A stretch of 64,000 nucleotides of DNA from Sphingobium amiense (GCF_003967075.1 NZ_AP018664.1:2728001-2792000), one strand, 5' to 3'. Shown: positions 8,148-17,677, counted from the stretch's first letter. Numbers and translations are program-made. Notes: generated from the sequence alone by a model not told the origin.

Positions 8148-8312
8148 CTAGGCCGGAGGCTGATCCCTCATGGCCTGTCGCAGGGCATCCTCCAGCCGTG
8201 AGTAGCGGAAGGACCTGTAGTGAAAGCGGTCGGTGGGGACGCGCTGGATCCCGTATTTAAGCATCAATTCTTCGTCGGTCAGATCGATGTCGGGTGTCGG
8301 TTGGGAGGTCAT
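8148..8312 (-). CDS. Small conserved protein (DIDLTDEELMxKYGI type)
   Basis: 54 residues, below the length usually called. The ATG (complement of 8310-8312) is preceded by AGGAG at a good distance, and the frame ends in TAG at 8148. The sequence TPDIDLTDEELMLKYGI, then VP.D.FH...FRYSRLEDAL.QA is a pattern I know from small orphan proteins of sphingomonads that often sit near stress genes. No function known. It is separated from the groEL stop by about 80 bases and could be cotranscribed with it or use its own promoter. Confidence 0.65.
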   Translation of the reverse strand: MTSQPTPDIDLTDEELMLKYGIQRVPTDRFHYRSFRYSRLEDALRQAMRDQPPA

Positions 8313-8391
8313 GAAGCTGCTCCTGATGACGAGAAGACGAGATGGGGCAACCGCAGGGGCAAGCGTTGCCGCCCGACCCCGTCGCCGTTTG

Positions 8392-10023
8392 TCAGAAGCC
8401 CCTGCCGCCGATGCCGCCGGTCATGGACGAATGGCTGCTTTCTTCGGTGAAATCCGCAACAGCCGCTTCGGTGGTGATCAGCAGGCCCGCAACCGAGGCC
8501 GCGTCCTGCAAGGCAATCCGCACCACCTTCGTCGGATCGATCACGCCGGACTGGAACAGGTTCTCAAATTGCTCGGTCTGGGCATTGAAGCCCAAATTCT
8601 CGTCACGCTCATCGAGCAGGCGGCCGGCGATCACGCCACCATCATGTCCGGCATTTTCGGCGATCTGCCGCAACGGAGCCTGAAGCGCCTTGCGGACGAT
8701 GTCGATACCGCGCCGCTGATCGTCATTGACTGGATTGAGGCCATCCAGCGCCTTGGAGGCATAGAGCAAGGCGGTGCCACCACCGGGCACGACGCCTTCT
8801 TCCACCGCCGCGCGCGTTGCGTGCAACGCGTCGTCGACGCGATCCTTCCGCTCCTTCACTTCCGTCTCGGACACACCGCCCACTTTCATGACGGCCACGC
8901 CGCCGGCGAGCTTGGCAAGCCGCTCCTGCAGCTTCTCGCGATCATAATCGCTGCCGCTGTTCTCGACCTGCGACCGGAGCGATTCGACGCGCCCCTTGAT
9001 GGCGCCGGCATCGCCGGCGCCATCTACAATGGTCGTTGTGTCCTTGTCGATCGTGACACGCTTGGCCTGTCCCAGCATGTCCAGCGTCACCGTTTCGAGC
9101 TTGATGCCGAGATCCTCGGCGATGAGATTGCCTCCGGTCAGGACCGCTATGTCTTCGAGCATCGCCTTGCGCCGGTCACCGAAGCCTGGCGCCTTGACGG
9201 CGGCGACGTTCAGGCTGCCGCGCAGCTTGTTGACGACAAGCGTGGAGAGAGACTCTCCCTCAATGTCTTCGGCGATGATGAGCAGGGGGCGACCCGCCTG
9301 AACGACCGCCTCCAGGATCGGGAGCAGCCCCTGGAGAGCGCCGAGCTTCTTCTCGTGGATCAGAATATAGGGATCCTGAAACTCGACCAGGCTCCTCTCA
9401 GCGTTGGTAATGAAGTGGGGCGAAAGATAGCCACGGTCGAACTGCATGCCTTCGACCACGTCCAGCTCGAACTCGACACCGGTCGCTTCCTCGATCGTGA
9501 TGACGCCTTCCTTGCCGACCTTTTCCATCGCCTCGGCGATCTTGCGACCGACGACTTCGTCGCCATTGGCCGAGACGATGCCGACCTGGGCGATCTCCTG
9601 ATTGTTGGAAACCGGCTTCGAGCGGGCCTTGAGTTCGGCCACAACAGCCCCGACGGCAATGTCGATGCCGCGCTTCAAGTCCATCGGATCAATGCCCGCG
9701 GAGACGGATTTCATGCCTTCCCGCACGATCGCCTGAGCGAGCACGGTCGCGGTCGTCGTGCCGTCGCCGGCATGGTCCTGCGCCCTGGACGCGACCGCCC
9801 GGATCATCTGCGCGCCCATATTCTCGAACTTGTCGCTAAGCTCTATTTCCCTGGCGACGGTCACGCCGTCCTTGGTGATACGTGGCGCGCCATAGCTCTT
9901 GTTGATGAGGACGTTGCGGCCTTTGGGGCCAAGCGTTACGCGGACGGCGTTGGCGAGAATATCGACACCGCGCGCAATGCCTTCGCGGGCGTCGCGCGAG
10001 AATTTAACGTCTTTGGCAGGCAT
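8392..10023 (-). CDS. groEL: Chaperonin GroEL, additional-copy type
   Basis: 543 residues, full length for the 60-kDa chaperonin: [13 protein letters not shown] at the N-terminus, [22 protein letters not shown] with the nucleotide-binding [18 protein letters not shown], and a C-terminus ending in GGIGGRGF. The usual GGM repeat tail is reduced. GroEL makes two seven-membered rings that fold proteins in the cytoplasm together with GroES. groES lies 71 bases upstream in the same operon. The divergent wording of some blocks ([23 protein letters not shown]) and the stress neighbourhood suggest a secondary groESL copy rather than the housekeeping one; that is inference, as the rest of the genome is not seen. 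Confidence 0.95.
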   Translation of the reverse strand: MPAKDVKFSRDAREGIARGVDILANAVRVTLGPKGRNVLINKSYGAPRITKDGVTVAREIELSDKFENMGAQMIRAVASRAQDHAGDGTTTATVLAQAIVREGMKSVSAGIDPMDLKRGIDIAVGAVVAELKARSKPVSNNQEIAQVGIVSANGDEVVGRKIAEAMEKVGKEGVITIEEATGVEFELDVVEGMQFDRGYLSPHFITNAERSLVEFQDPYILIHEKKLGALQGLLPILEAVVQAGRPLLIIAEDIEGESLSTLVVNKLRGSLNVAAVKAPGFGDRRKAMLEDIAVLTGGNLIAEDLGIKLETVTLDMLGQAKRVTIDKDTTTIVDGAGDAGAIKGRVESLRSQVENSGSDYDREKLQERLAKLAGGVAVMKVGGVSETEVKERKDRVDDALHATRAAVEEGVVPGGGTALLYASKALDGLNPVNDDQRRGIDIVRKALQAPLRQIAENAGHDGGVIAGRLLDERDENLGFNAQTEQFENLFQSGVIDPTKVVRIALQDAASVAGLLITTEAAVADFTEESSHSSMTGGIGGRGF

Positions 10024-10094
10024 TTTATCTCATCCTTTTATGGAGGGTCGGCTGCTGCCGGGGCGAGCATCGACGTAAGGCGGGAAAACTTAGG

Positions 10095-10382
10095 TCAGCC
10101 AACGACCCCGAGGACATCGCTTTCCTTCACGATGAGGAGATCCTCGCCGTCCAGCCTGATTTCCGAACCGGACCACTTGCCGAACAGGATGCGGTCACCC
10201 GCCTTGAGGTCGAGCGGCGTGAGCACGCCGTTCTCCGCTTTGACGCCCGTGCCCGCGGCAACGATCTCGCCCTCCTGTGGCTTTTCCTTGGCGATATCGG
10301 GGACGATGATGCCGCCGGCGCTTTTGTCGGCAGCCTCGATACGGCGGACCAGCACGCGATCGTGAAGAGGTCGAAATGTCAT
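10095..10382 (-). CDS. groES: Co-chaperonin GroES
   Basis: 95 residues from the ATG at 10382, chosen over an ATG at 10391 because GGGAGG then lies at proper spacing. The protein has [14 protein letters not shown] at the N-terminus, a mobile loop [19 protein letters not shown], and the closing KESDVLGVV. It caps GroEL rings in the cytoplasm. It is the promoter-proximal gene of the groES-groEL operon. A heat-shock-sigma-like promoter motif lies about 110-140 bases upstream. Confidence 0.95.
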   Translation of the reverse strand: MTFRPLHDRVLVRRIEAADKSAGGIIVPDIAKEKPQEGEIVAAGTGVKAENGVLTPLDLKAGDRILFGKWSGSEIRLDGEDLLIVKESDVLGVVG

Positions 10383-10494
10383 GAATAGCATCCTCCCGCT
10401 GGACCGCGACGAGATGTCGTCGCTTCACAAGCGGGGAGCCAGCGCTGCCGATTTGCGATTGAATATCGCGGAGACGCGAATGCCAACGGCCTTA

Positions 10495-10523
10495 ATGTGG
10501 GGACCGGCAATCCAGAAAACAAG
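10495..10523 (-). promoter_or_regulatory. Candidate RpoH (sigma-32-like) promoter for groES-groEL
   Basis: On the minus strand CTTGTTT is followed after 14 bases by CCCCACAT, close to the sigma-32 consensus CTTGAAA-N11-15-CCCCATNT. It sits about 110 bases upstream of groES in the right orientation. No CIRCE inverted repeat (GAGTGCTAA type) was seen in the leader, so control by HrcA is not supported. One-site motif match, so moderate to low confidence. Confidence 0.4.
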
Positions 10524-10594
10524 GTGGCGCTTGTGTCGGCCGGTCCGCGCAGGAAAACGGGCATTGGCGGCGCAAACCAACCCAGTTTGGACTG

Positions 10595-11599
10595 TTAGCT
10601 GCCAAGCCGGCCGCGATCTATGCGGAGCGTCACCACGAGACCGCTCTCGGCCCAGTCGTATTGGATCGTGCCGCCGAGCTGACCGGTCACGCTGCGCTGG
10701 ACAAGCTTGCTCCCGAAACCAGCACGTCCCACCGGATCGAGGACCTTGGGCCCACCATGTTCCAGCCATGTGAACACCAGGTCTTCGCCGTCAGCAATGC
10801 TGGAGAGGTCGAGCGTGCCAACGGGGGCCGAAAGCGCCCCATATTTCATCGAGTTGGTGGCCAGCTCGTGGATCACAAGGGCAAGGCCGGTCGCCGTGCT
10901 CTCGCCTACGCCCATGCGTTCAACCGCCACGCGAATTCGGCCCTTGAAGGCGCCAAGGCCATCATAGGGAGCCAACAGCACGGCCAGCAGGTCTCCGAGC
11001 AGTGCGGCGTTCCCTTGGCCATTGGGGAGCGGCCGCACCAGATCATGCGCGCGACCGAGTGCCGAGAGCCGACCGGTCAATTCGCGCGCCAGATCCTCGA
11101 CGCTGCCGGCCGAGCGGGATGAGATAGCCGTCAGACCCGAAGCGATCGCCAACAGGTTCTTGACGCGATGGCTCATTTCGCCGGCCAGCAGTTCGTGGCC
11201 TTCTTCGGCCTGCTTGCGCCCCGTTACATCGAGGAAGATGCCGTACATCGTCCGGCCGACGATGCCGACATCCTCTCCCTGGCCACGCGCCGCCACCCAG
11301 CGGACCGTGTCGCCAACGATGATCCGAAAGTCAGTCTCGTAGGGTCCAAGGATTGCGCGGGTGGCACTGAAGGCAGACTGAACGCGATCACGGTCCGCCG
11401 AGTGAATCCGCGCGGACAACTCGCCGAAGGTCACTTGGTCGCTGGCGGGCAGATCCCAGAGTTCGAACCCCAATTCGTCCATCGCGAAGGCATCTGTATC
11501 GACATTCCACGACCATAACGCGACCCCAGCCGCCCTGATCGCATGACGCAGTTGATCGGGGCGCCAGTCATGCATATCGGGCGTCCGGGCGGCCAACAT
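10595..11599 (-). CDS. HWE-type sensor histidine kinase with PAS domain
   Basis: About 334 residues from the ATG at 11599 (an earlier frame start at 11734 would run into the response regulator gene). The N-terminal half, with W-S-W-N..., ELGFELWDLP and YGIFLDVTGRKQAEE, is a PAS/PAC sensor unit. The kinase half shows the HWE layout: EMSHRVKNLLAIASGL with the phospho-accepting histidine, ALVIHELATNSMKYGALS as the N box, and a W-x-E-x-G-G-P segment, GFGSKLVQRSV. It is soluble, with no membrane segments, so a cytoplasmic input such as light or redox is likely. It lies 89 bases after a single-domain response regulator; in sphingomonads HWE kinases often feed the general stress response, but no anti-sigma EcfG partner is present here. 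Confidence 0.85.
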   Translation of the reverse strand: MLAARTPDMHDWRPDQLRHAIRAAGVALWSWNVDTDAFAMDELGFELWDLPASDQVTFGELSARIHSADRDRVQSAFSATRAILGPYETDFRIIVGDTVRWVAARGQGEDVGIVGRTMYGIFLDVTGRKQAEEGHELLAGEMSHRVKNLLAIASGLTAISSRSAGSVEDLARELTGRLSALGRAHDLVRPLPNGQGNAALLGDLLAVLLAPYDGLGAFKGRIRVAVERMGVGESTATGLALVIHELATNSMKYGALSAPVGTLDLSSIADGEDLVFTWLEHGGPKVLDPVGRAGFGSKLVQRSVTGQLGGTIQYDWAESGLVVTLRIDRGRLGS

Positions 11600-11688
11600 C
11601 GTTCGTCCAATCGTAAGAGAGACCTTCGCTCTACACGCTTGCCGCAAGGCTGTCCGGGAAAAGATGGAACCCAGCTTCGAACGCGTTC

Positions 11689-12051
11689 TCAGGCCGCGGT
11701 GAGACACCTCATTGTTTCGATCAAGGCGGGCCACATCGGTGGCTTTGCGACGAACGGACAGCCGGCTGGCAATGTGCTCACGTCAACTGGTTCTCGTCCT
11801 GAGGTCACGATGACATGCATGGAAGGCCATCGATCACGAATGAGTGCTGCAAGCTGAATGCCGTCCATCGACCCCGGCATTTCGATATCGGTGAAAACCA
11901 ACTGAACGTCCGCGCTTAGCTTCAAGGAAGCAATAGCCGCATCGGCATCTTCGGCCTCCAAGGCGATGAAGCCGGCGTTCTCGATCATGTCGACTGCGTG
12001 CCAACGAAGCAAAGCTTGGTCTTCGACGACAAGAATTCTAGATTTGCTCAT
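11689..12051 (-). CDS. Single-domain response regulator
   Basis: 120 residues, only a receiver domain: ILVVEDQALLRW with the acidic pocket, VFTDIEMPGSMDG with the phospho-accepting aspartate, VIVTSG with the conserved threonine, and FVAKPP with the lysine. There is no output domain, so it acts by protein contact or as a phosphate relay. The gene precedes the HWE kinase on the same strand and the two probably form one unit. The closest known relatives in wording are the FixJ/CheY-like receivers that pair with HWE kinases. Confidence 0.9.
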   Translation of the reverse strand: MSKSRILVVEDQALLRWHAVDMIENAGFIALEAEDADAAIASLKLSADVQLVFTDIEMPGSMDGIQLAALIRDRWPSMHVIVTSGREPVDVSTLPAGCPFVAKPPMWPALIETMRCLTAA

Positions 12052-12084
12052 ATCTACCCTCGGCTGACGAGGGATGATCGCAAG

Positions 12085-13382
12085 CTATCCTCTAACCGGC
12101 GGCAACACCTTTCGTTCCGAGTCGGGGTATGGTCCACCCCGGAGCCGCTGCCACCGGTCGAGCAATCGTAACGCCGGCGTTACGGTGACGCCGTGCAACA
12201 GAATCGAAGCGAGCACGACACCGCCGATGATCGCCCAGAGCCGGTGTGGGTCGACGAAAGACCCATGATTGAGCGCGTAGGCGAGATAGTAGATCGAACC
12301 CATCCCACGGATGCCGAAAAAGGAAATCACTAGCTGCTCGCGCCAAGGCAGCTTCGATCCAACTAGGCTGAGCAGGCCTGCAGCCGGGCGGGCCACCAGC
12401 AGGACACCCGCGACGAACAGCAGCATTGACCAGTCGAAGCCAACGAGCAGGCGGCCGAAGGCAAGGATGCCGCCGAACAGTACGAGCAGCAGCATCATCA
12501 GCAACCGTTCCGCCTCTTCGGCGAACCCATGCAGCCGGTCGTGATAGTCGTCGTCGCGGCTGGCGTTGCGCAGTGCCAGCGCCGAGACGAAGACGGCCAG
12601 GAAGCCGAACCCGCCCAGCATTTCGACCACACCGTAGGCGATCAGCGTAACCGCCAGCGCGACGAAGCCGTCCCCTGTGCGCGAGAGACTCGCGCGCATC
12701 GGCAGGTGAAAGGTCAGATAACCGAGGCCGCGTCCAATGGCATAGCCTGCGGCCGCCCCAAGCAAGGTCTTCCAAAGAAGATTGTGCCCGAACCATTCGA
12801 GCAGGTCGGCGCTTCCGAAGAAGCTGCGCTGAGCGCAATCGCAAGATGGATGAAGGGGAAAGCGAGACCGTCATTGAGCCCGGCCTCGGAGGTCAAGGCG
12901 AAACGTGCTTCGTCCTCTTTCCCCTCCCCGGGACCGCCCACCTGAATATCGCTGGCAAGCACCGGATCCGTTGGCGCGAGTACGGCGGCGATCAGCAGCG
13001 CCGACGCCGGCCCGGCTAACCCAAGCCCCCATGCTAAGCCAGCGACAACCAGCATGGTGATCGGCATTGCGATGCCCAGCAGCCGCCACGTGAGCGACCA
13101 ACTCCGCAGCCCGATCATCCGATCAATCTTGAGGCCCGCACCCATCAGCGAGACGATGACGACAAGCTCGCTCAGTCGCTCCGCCACGACCGGAAATCGC
13201 AGCGGATGGATCGCGAAGGGCCGGAGCGGCGGCAGCGCGAACAGCGCTGCGCCTGCGGCGACGCACAGGATCGGAAGAGACAAGGGAGCCTTACGAAGCA
13301 GCATTGGCAGCCAGGCCGTCATCAGCACCAGCACACCCAGCCCGGCAAGCAGCAGGACGTAAAACTGTTGCGAGAGCTCCAT
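12085..13382 (-). pseudogene. Cation/proton antiporter (CPA1 type), broken by a frameshift
   Basis: Two overlapping frames together make one antiporter of about 430 residues. The first (13382 to 12714) gives the N-terminal helices and the conserved APTDPVLASDIQVG and SEAGLNDGLAFPF signature of CPA1 Na+/H+ exchangers. The second frame (to 12085) continues with ADLLEWFGHNLLWKTLLGAAAGY, the later helices, and FFGIRGMGSIYYLAYAL. They are out of phase by one base at about 12820-12835, where the ancestral frame would read SFFGSADLL. So a one-base loss has cut the protein in the middle of the helix bundle. It could also be a sequencing error. If real, the protein is probably inactive. Confidence 0.8.
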
Positions 13383-13403
13383 CGGAGTCCTTTCGCGCGC
13401 TGC

Positions 13404-14540
13404 TTAGCGCATCAGGCCGGCAGCGCGCAGAGCATCTTCAATCACGCGTCCAACGCTGCCGGAAGCGACCTGCGAACGGGCGGCGCGGTGAGACCCGGTG
13501 GCAACGGTCATGCCTGCGCCCGGCGGCGCGGCGGAGGGCTGCGATCGTGCAAGCTGGGCTCCGTCTTCGGCCCGCGCCTCAGCCAGTCCCCAGAAGCTCG
13601 CGATCCGCCGTGTCGAAGAAATCCCGGCCTCGAGCATGTACGGCCCCGCCGTTCCGCAGGCGTCCGCGCCGGAGGTACTGAGTGGAGTGCCATGGCCAAG
13701 GCCAGAGATGCAATATTCCTCGATCAGGTCGCGCCCGTTGGCATCGCGCCACACTCGGCGAAGATAGCCTTCGCCTTTCTCGATGGAGCCCAACGCGTGA
13801 TCGAGGCCGTGGACGGCGCGCCATTGCTCGACGATAAGTGCCGAATTTCGGTGACTGACGGTCGCGTCGCTATCGCCGTGCCACACCGAGATCGTCGGCC
13901 AAGGACCCTTGTGCGACGAGGCAGCGGTGACGAGTTTGCCCAGCGCGACCGCCGGAGGGCCGCCATGCGCCCGCATGCGATCGAACGCCTCGGGGATGGA
14001 GGTGGCTGTACCATAGGGCAGACCGGCGATAATCGCGCCGCCCGCAAAAACATCCGGATAGGTGGCGAGCATCACCGACGCCATCGCGCCGCCCGCCGAA
14101 AGCCCGGTCACGAAAATGCGGGATGGATCGATTCCATGCTCCTTGACCATTGCCGTGACCATCTGGCGGATCGACAGCGCCTCCCCAGCATCGCGCTTCG
14201 TGTCGCCCGGGTTGAACCAGTTGAAGCAAAGATTGGCGTTGTTGCCGCGTTGCTGTTCCGGGTAAAGCAACGCGAACCCCTGTTCGTCGGCCAGCCGCGA
14301 CCAGCCCGAGCCATGGTCATATCCGGCCGCATTTTGGGTGCAGCCGTGTAGCACGACCACCAGCGCTGTCGATGCATCCCGAATGTGGGGAATGTAGAAG
14401 CGGCCCCGGAGTGCACCTGGATTGGACCCGAATGCCGCGAGATCCGACAGCCGGTCTTCAGCGAACCTGCCCGGTAAGCCGGGCAAGGCGTGGTCCCGCA
14501 ATCGGGACAGACGGCTGAGCGTGTCGTTCAAGCTTCGCAT
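13404..14540 (-). CDS. PHB-depolymerase-family esterase
   Basis: About 378 residues from the ATG at 14540, which has AGGAG upstream; an earlier frame start at 14609 is less likely. The alpha/beta-hydrolase features are LVVVLHGCTQNA (oxyanion region), the nucleophile in FVTGLSAGGAMAS (G-x-S-x-G), an aspartate region in WHGDSDATV, and the final histidine in GLGHGTPL. This is the poly(3-hydroxyalkanoate)/feruloyl-type depolymerase family (LpqC-like). There is no signal peptide, so an intracellular esterase is likely. The C-terminal 60 residues are a low-complexity extension. Transcribed divergently from the small genes at 15 kb. Confidence 0.8.
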   Translation of the reverse strand: MRSLNDTLSRLSRLRDHALPGLPGRFAEDRLSDLAAFGSNPGALRGRFYIPHIRDASTALVVVLHGCTQNAAGYDHGSGWSRLADEQGFALLYPEQQRGNNANLCFNWFNPGDTKRDAGEALSIRQMVTAMVKEHGIDPSRIFVTGLSAGGAMASVMLATYPDVFAGGAIIAGLPYGTATSIPEAFDRMRAHGGPPAVALGKLVTAASSHKGPWPTISVWHGDSDATVSHRNSALIVEQWRAVHGLDHALGSIEKGEGYLRRVWRDANGRDLIEEYCISGLGHGTPLSTSGADACGTAGPYMLEAGISSTRRIASFWGLAEARAEDGAQLARSQPSAAPPGAGMTVATGSHRAARSQVASGSVGRVIEDALRAAGLMR

Positions 14541-14991
14541 GCGGCGTTCTCCTGGCCACGGCGGAAGCCCTGACATGCAGACCAGTCCAATCGAATTGCT
14601 GCGCTGCACAATGTCGGGCTGGACGGAGCAAATATCAAGGATGCAGATGAATTATCTGCGGATCCGCCAAGTGGGACTGGCGTGCGGGGACCCGCGTCCC
14701 CATATAACCATTATCGCGCCGTCCGTATCGAGCCTGGTCGCGACTGAGAGTCGTTCATGCTCCCGCTCTGACGCGGAGCTTCTTATGCCGTCTATCTCAC
14801 ATTCAAGCTTTGCGCGGCCCAGGGCACGCATCGCCCTCCTTCGCAACCCGACCGCCGACACCGAGAAGGCGGCGCATGCACAGTTTCGCACCCCACCACC
14901 CGCAGGCGGAGCACATCAACACGAGCCGCTGTCGGAGCGCTGAACATCCGCACCAAGGGCCAGCCGGGCCCTAAATCAAGGAAACAACAAC
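14541..14991. other. Intergenic, nothing recognised
   Basis: About 450 bases between the divergent esterase and the small protein gene at 14992. It must contain promoters for both directions. Open frames here have no familiar product. Confidence 0.4.
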
Positions 14992-15120
14992 ATGGCCAAG
15001 GGACAACAACGCGGCAACCGCGAAGCGCGAAAACCGAAGAAGCCGGAGCCGCCCAAGCAGAATGCCTCCAATCCATCTCTCAAGGGAACGCCTCCGGCGC
15101 AACAGTCCAAAAAGGACTGA
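14992..15120 (+). CDS. Small basic conserved protein (MAKGQQRGNREARKPKK type)
   Basis: 42 residues from the ATG at 14992, preceded by AAGGA. The start MAKGQQRGNRE followed by KPKKPE is a pattern I know from short conserved alphaproteobacterial proteins of unknown function; the rest is proline, lysine and glutamine rich and probably disordered. It ends at TGA at 15118-15120. It is shorter than the usual calling limit. Confidence 0.65.
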   Translation: MAKGQQRGNREARKPKKPEPPKQNASNPSLKGTPPAQQSKKD

Positions 15121-15148
15121 TTATCTTTTTCAAGAGAAGGCCATCCTC

Positions 15149-15328
15149 ATGCAGCTATCCTCAATCCTCTGCCGCGCTCAGGAAGCGCATCACCATGCCG
15201 TCGCTCGCGCTGCCACGCTCGACAATGTCAGGCTGGTCGCAAACGTCGCCGCTGCCGCCTGGGCCAAGGAAGGCGCGGCGGCAGTGCGGCGCGAAAATCC
15301 CGATCGCGGGCATGCCGATCGGAGTTGA
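15149..15328 (+). CDS. Small stress-type protein, paralogue of the 7846 gene
   Basis: 59 residues from the ATG at 15149, with GAGAAGG upstream. AQEAHHHAVARAATLDNVRLVA followed by A-A-A-A-W-A-K-E-G-A-A-A-V-R-R-E-N shares its central block with the 83-residue protein at 7846-8097. The leader AGAAGGCCATCCTCATG nearly repeats the leader of the cold shock gene at 5236. The gene stands just before the transglutaminase-like gene, 42 bases away on the same strand, and could be cotranscribed. Confidence 0.6.
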   Translation: MQLSSILCRAQEAHHHAVARAATLDNVRLVANVAAAAWAKEGAAAVRRENPDRGHADRS

Positions 15329-15370
15329 GAAGGCTTCCGGACCCAATGTCCCGAGTCAGGAGGCGACGGA

Positions 15371-16261
15371 ATGCGGCTGCATATCTTGCATGTCACCACT
15401 TATAGGTATCGCGAGCCCGTCGAGATTCTCGCGCATCGGGTGATGCTCACACCGCGCAGTTCGCACGCACTACGCCTCATCTCCGCCGACCTCAGTTTCG
15501 AACCCGCGGCGGAACTGGAGTGGACGCAAGACGTCTTCGGCAACCTTATCGCCACAGCCTCCTTTCCGAACCCTTCGGAACGCCTGAAGATCACCAATTG
15601 CGTGATTGTTGACCAGACCGCGGCTGCTTGGCCCATCCTCAAGATCGCGCCACATGCACACCGCTATCCTTTCGACTATTCGCACGAGGAGCGGGCAGAC
15701 CTCGGCGCACTCCTCGTTCCGGAGCATGCGGATCCGGATGGATCTGTCGCGGCCTGGGCGCATGCGCAGGTGCTTGGCGCCGGCACCGACACGCTGTCGC
15801 TCCTGCAAGACATGAACGCGGCCGCCCGCGCTGGTATGACCTATGTCACGCGAGAAGAGGTCGGGACGCAGTCCCCGCAGGAGACACTCGATCTCGCCTC
15901 GGGCTCGTGCCGCGATCTCGCCACGCTGTTCATTGAAGCCGTCCGACATCTCGGTTTCGGAGCCCGCGCGGTGTCCGGCTATCTCTTCGATCCACCCATC
16001 TTGGGCAATCCCGCCGAGGTCGCCAGCCCGCACGGGACGACGCATGCGTGGGCGGAGGTATATTTGCCCTGCGCGGACTGGGTCGCGTTCGACCCGACCA
16101 ATGGCCGCATGGGAGAAGCGCATCTGGTCCCCGTCGCGGTCGGCCGGAGCATCGCGCAGTTGAGCCCTGTCGATGGCCGCTATGTCGGCGGCGCCGACGC
16201 CTTTCTCGGAATGACAGTGGAGGTCACAGTCTCGGCGATAGGCCGCACCGATTTCGATTAG
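15371..16261 (+). CDS. Transglutaminase-like domain protein
   Basis: 296 residues, with ATG after GGAGGCGACGG. The N-terminal domain begins LHVTTYRYREPVEI and belongs to the bacterial transglutaminase-like N-terminal family (beta-sandwich). The catalytic domain shows the three residues: Cys in SGSCRDLATLF, His in GTTHAWAEVYLP and Asp in AFDPTNG. Proteins of this type are thought to be cysteine peptidases or amide-bond enzymes, often encoded with circularly permuted ATP-grasp or alpha-E proteins, which are absent here. No signal peptide, so cytoplasmic. Full length for the family. Confidence 0.9.
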   Translation: MRLHILHVTTYRYREPVEILAHRVMLTPRSSHALRLISADLSFEPAAELEWTQDVFGNLIATASFPNPSERLKITNCVIVDQTAAAWPILKIAPHAHRYPFDYSHEERADLGALLVPEHADPDGSVAAWAHAQVLGAGTDTLSLLQDMNAAARAGMTYVTREEVGTQSPQETLDLASGSCRDLATLFIEAVRHLGFGARAVSGYLFDPPILGNPAEVASPHGTTHAWAEVYLPCADWVAFDPTNGRMGEAHLVPVAVGRSIAQLSPVDGRYVGGADAFLGMTVEVTVSAIGRTDFD

Positions 16262-16871
16262 CATGACATATCATCCCCTCCCGAATGACCATGCCTACAG
16301 CCCGACGCGCGCCTAATCGGCCGCGAGCTTCGTCACGTTTGGCTTTACAGTCAGAATAAGCGATCCTGCCGCCGACGTGCGCAAAAGGGACAAGATCATC
16401 TACGTCGCTGCCCGACTGGCAGGTCGGGCGCCGTAAGCTGCCATACGACCGATCTCCAACGAACGGCAGCTTTGTCCCACGACGCGGCATCGGCGGGGGC
16501 AACCATCGACCCTATGTCGCCATTCAGCCACCAATTTTGGTTCCTCAAATGCCGCCGGTCCGCTTTCCTGCTGGACCAGGTTCGCCATCGTTATTGTGGC
16601 AGAGCACTGCTCGAGAAGGTGGCGGATAACGGGCTGCGCATACCGGCGCGGAATGCTTATAATAGCGACAGCGCCAGTACCAATCGCGATAACAAATCCG
16701 ACACCCAAAGCGTGATAGCGACTGCCAGCTTCCGCTTCTGATCTCTCGCTTCGAACTTGAACGCGATGGGTGGAAGCCTCCGCATAAAGCGCTGATCAGC
16801 CTTGCAGCCAACGAGGAACCCGACGCGACAGGTGACATTTTCGAATAGTTGAGCAGTTGGCGCTTTCGGCG
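16262..16871. other. Intergenic; weak minus-strand frame with one membrane segment
   Basis: About 600 bases. A minus-strand frame (16400 to about 16708, TTG start) reads LGVGFVIAIGTGAVAIIS as one clear hydrophobic segment, then about 70 less convincing residues. Without a good start or ribosome binding site I do not call it as a gene. Nothing else is recognised. Confidence 0.3.
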
Positions 16872-16955
16872 CTAGACGAAAGCGGTGGTGATATCACGCG
16901 CTTCGTGGCGGCTGAAGAGCCGGACAAGCTCGTCGCCAATGGTGACATAGGTCAT
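16872..16955 (-). CDS. Possible 27-residue peptide
   Basis: A minus-strand ATG (complement of 16953-16955) with GGGAGTGG upstream opens a 27-residue frame, MTYVTIGDELVRLFSRHEA, then RDITTAFV and a TAG stop at 16872-16874. The sequence is protein-like and could be an intact micropeptide or the head of a lost gene. No function or family is known to me. Confidence 0.3.
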   Translation of the reverse strand: MTYVTIGDELVRLFSRHEARDITTAFV

Positions 16956-17034
16956 GTTGCCACTCCCCGGTCGTGAAAACTTCGCGTGGCCTATTCCCGG
17001 GGCCGTCCACCGACAGCCCCGGGGAGCGCAGCGT

Positions 17035-17595
17035 TCAGGGCATCAGCACCGTGTCGATGACATGGATGACGCCATTGGACTGCATGACATTGGCGATCGT
17101 GATCTTGGCCTTGCCACCATGAACGTCGGAGATCCACCAACCACCCATCTTGCCCTTCCACAGCGTCAACTGCTCGCCCTGGACAGTGGTGAGCATCGCC
17201 TTGCCGCCATGCGCCTTGGCGTTGGCCGCGATGTCCATCGCGGTCATGCGACCGGGCACGACATGATAGGTCAGGATACCGGTCAGCTTCTCCTTGTTCT
17301 CGGGCTTGACGAGCATGTCGACGGTTCCGGCCGGCAGCTTGGCGAAGGCTTCGTTGGTGGGCGCGAACACGGTGAAGGGTCCGGGGCCGGACAGCGTGTC
17401 GACGAGGCCTGCCGCCTTCACGGCGGCGACCAGCGTTGTGTGATCTTTCGAGTTCACAGCGTTTTCGACGATGGTCTTGGTCGGATACATGGCCGCGCCA
17501 CCCACCATCGGGTTCTTGGCCTGGACCGAGACGGGCCCGATCAGGAGGAGCGCGCCGGCAAAGGCGAAGGCGATTTTACGATTTTGGGCTTTCAT
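17035..17595 (-). CDS. Fasciclin-domain secreted protein
   Basis: 186 residues from the ATG at 17595 (an earlier frame start at 17655 is not favoured). Residues 1-26 are a signal peptide ending in VQA. The rest is one fasciclin (FAS1) domain with H1 FTVFAPTNEAFAKLP, TYHVVPG and H2 NGVIHVIDTVLMP. FAS1 domains mediate adhesion or anchoring outside the cytoplasm. It is downstream of an ECF sigma factor and its anti-sigma factor on the same strand. The same three-part set (sigma, RskA-like anti-sigma, fasciclin protein) occurs in many bacteria, in which the sigma factor drives the fasciclin gene. The likely role is envelope stress or adhesion. Confidence 0.9.
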   Translation of the reverse strand: MKAQNRKIAFAFAGALLLIGPVSVQAKNPMVGGAAMYPTKTIVENAVNSKDHTTLVAAVKAAGLVDTLSGPGPFTVFAPTNEAFAKLPAGTVDMLVKPENKEKLTGILTYHVVPGRMTAMDIAANAKAHGGKAMLTTVQGEQLTLWKGKMGGWWISDVHGGKAKITIANVMQSNGVIHVIDTVLMP

Positions 17596-17677
17596 GGGAG
17601 CATCCTTCTTCTGGCACGCCCGGGAGGCGGGGCGCGAGACAAGATACGGAGCCAACGGCCCAGCAGATGCAGCGTGG

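Noticed and set aside
8233..10365. 710-residue open frame on the plus strand
   Set aside because: It is antisense to groEL and groES, which are certain; high-GC genes leave long open frames on the other strand.
13206..14351. 381-residue open frame on the plus strand
   Set aside because: Antisense to the antiporter end and the esterase gene; no ribosome binding site and no recognisable domain.
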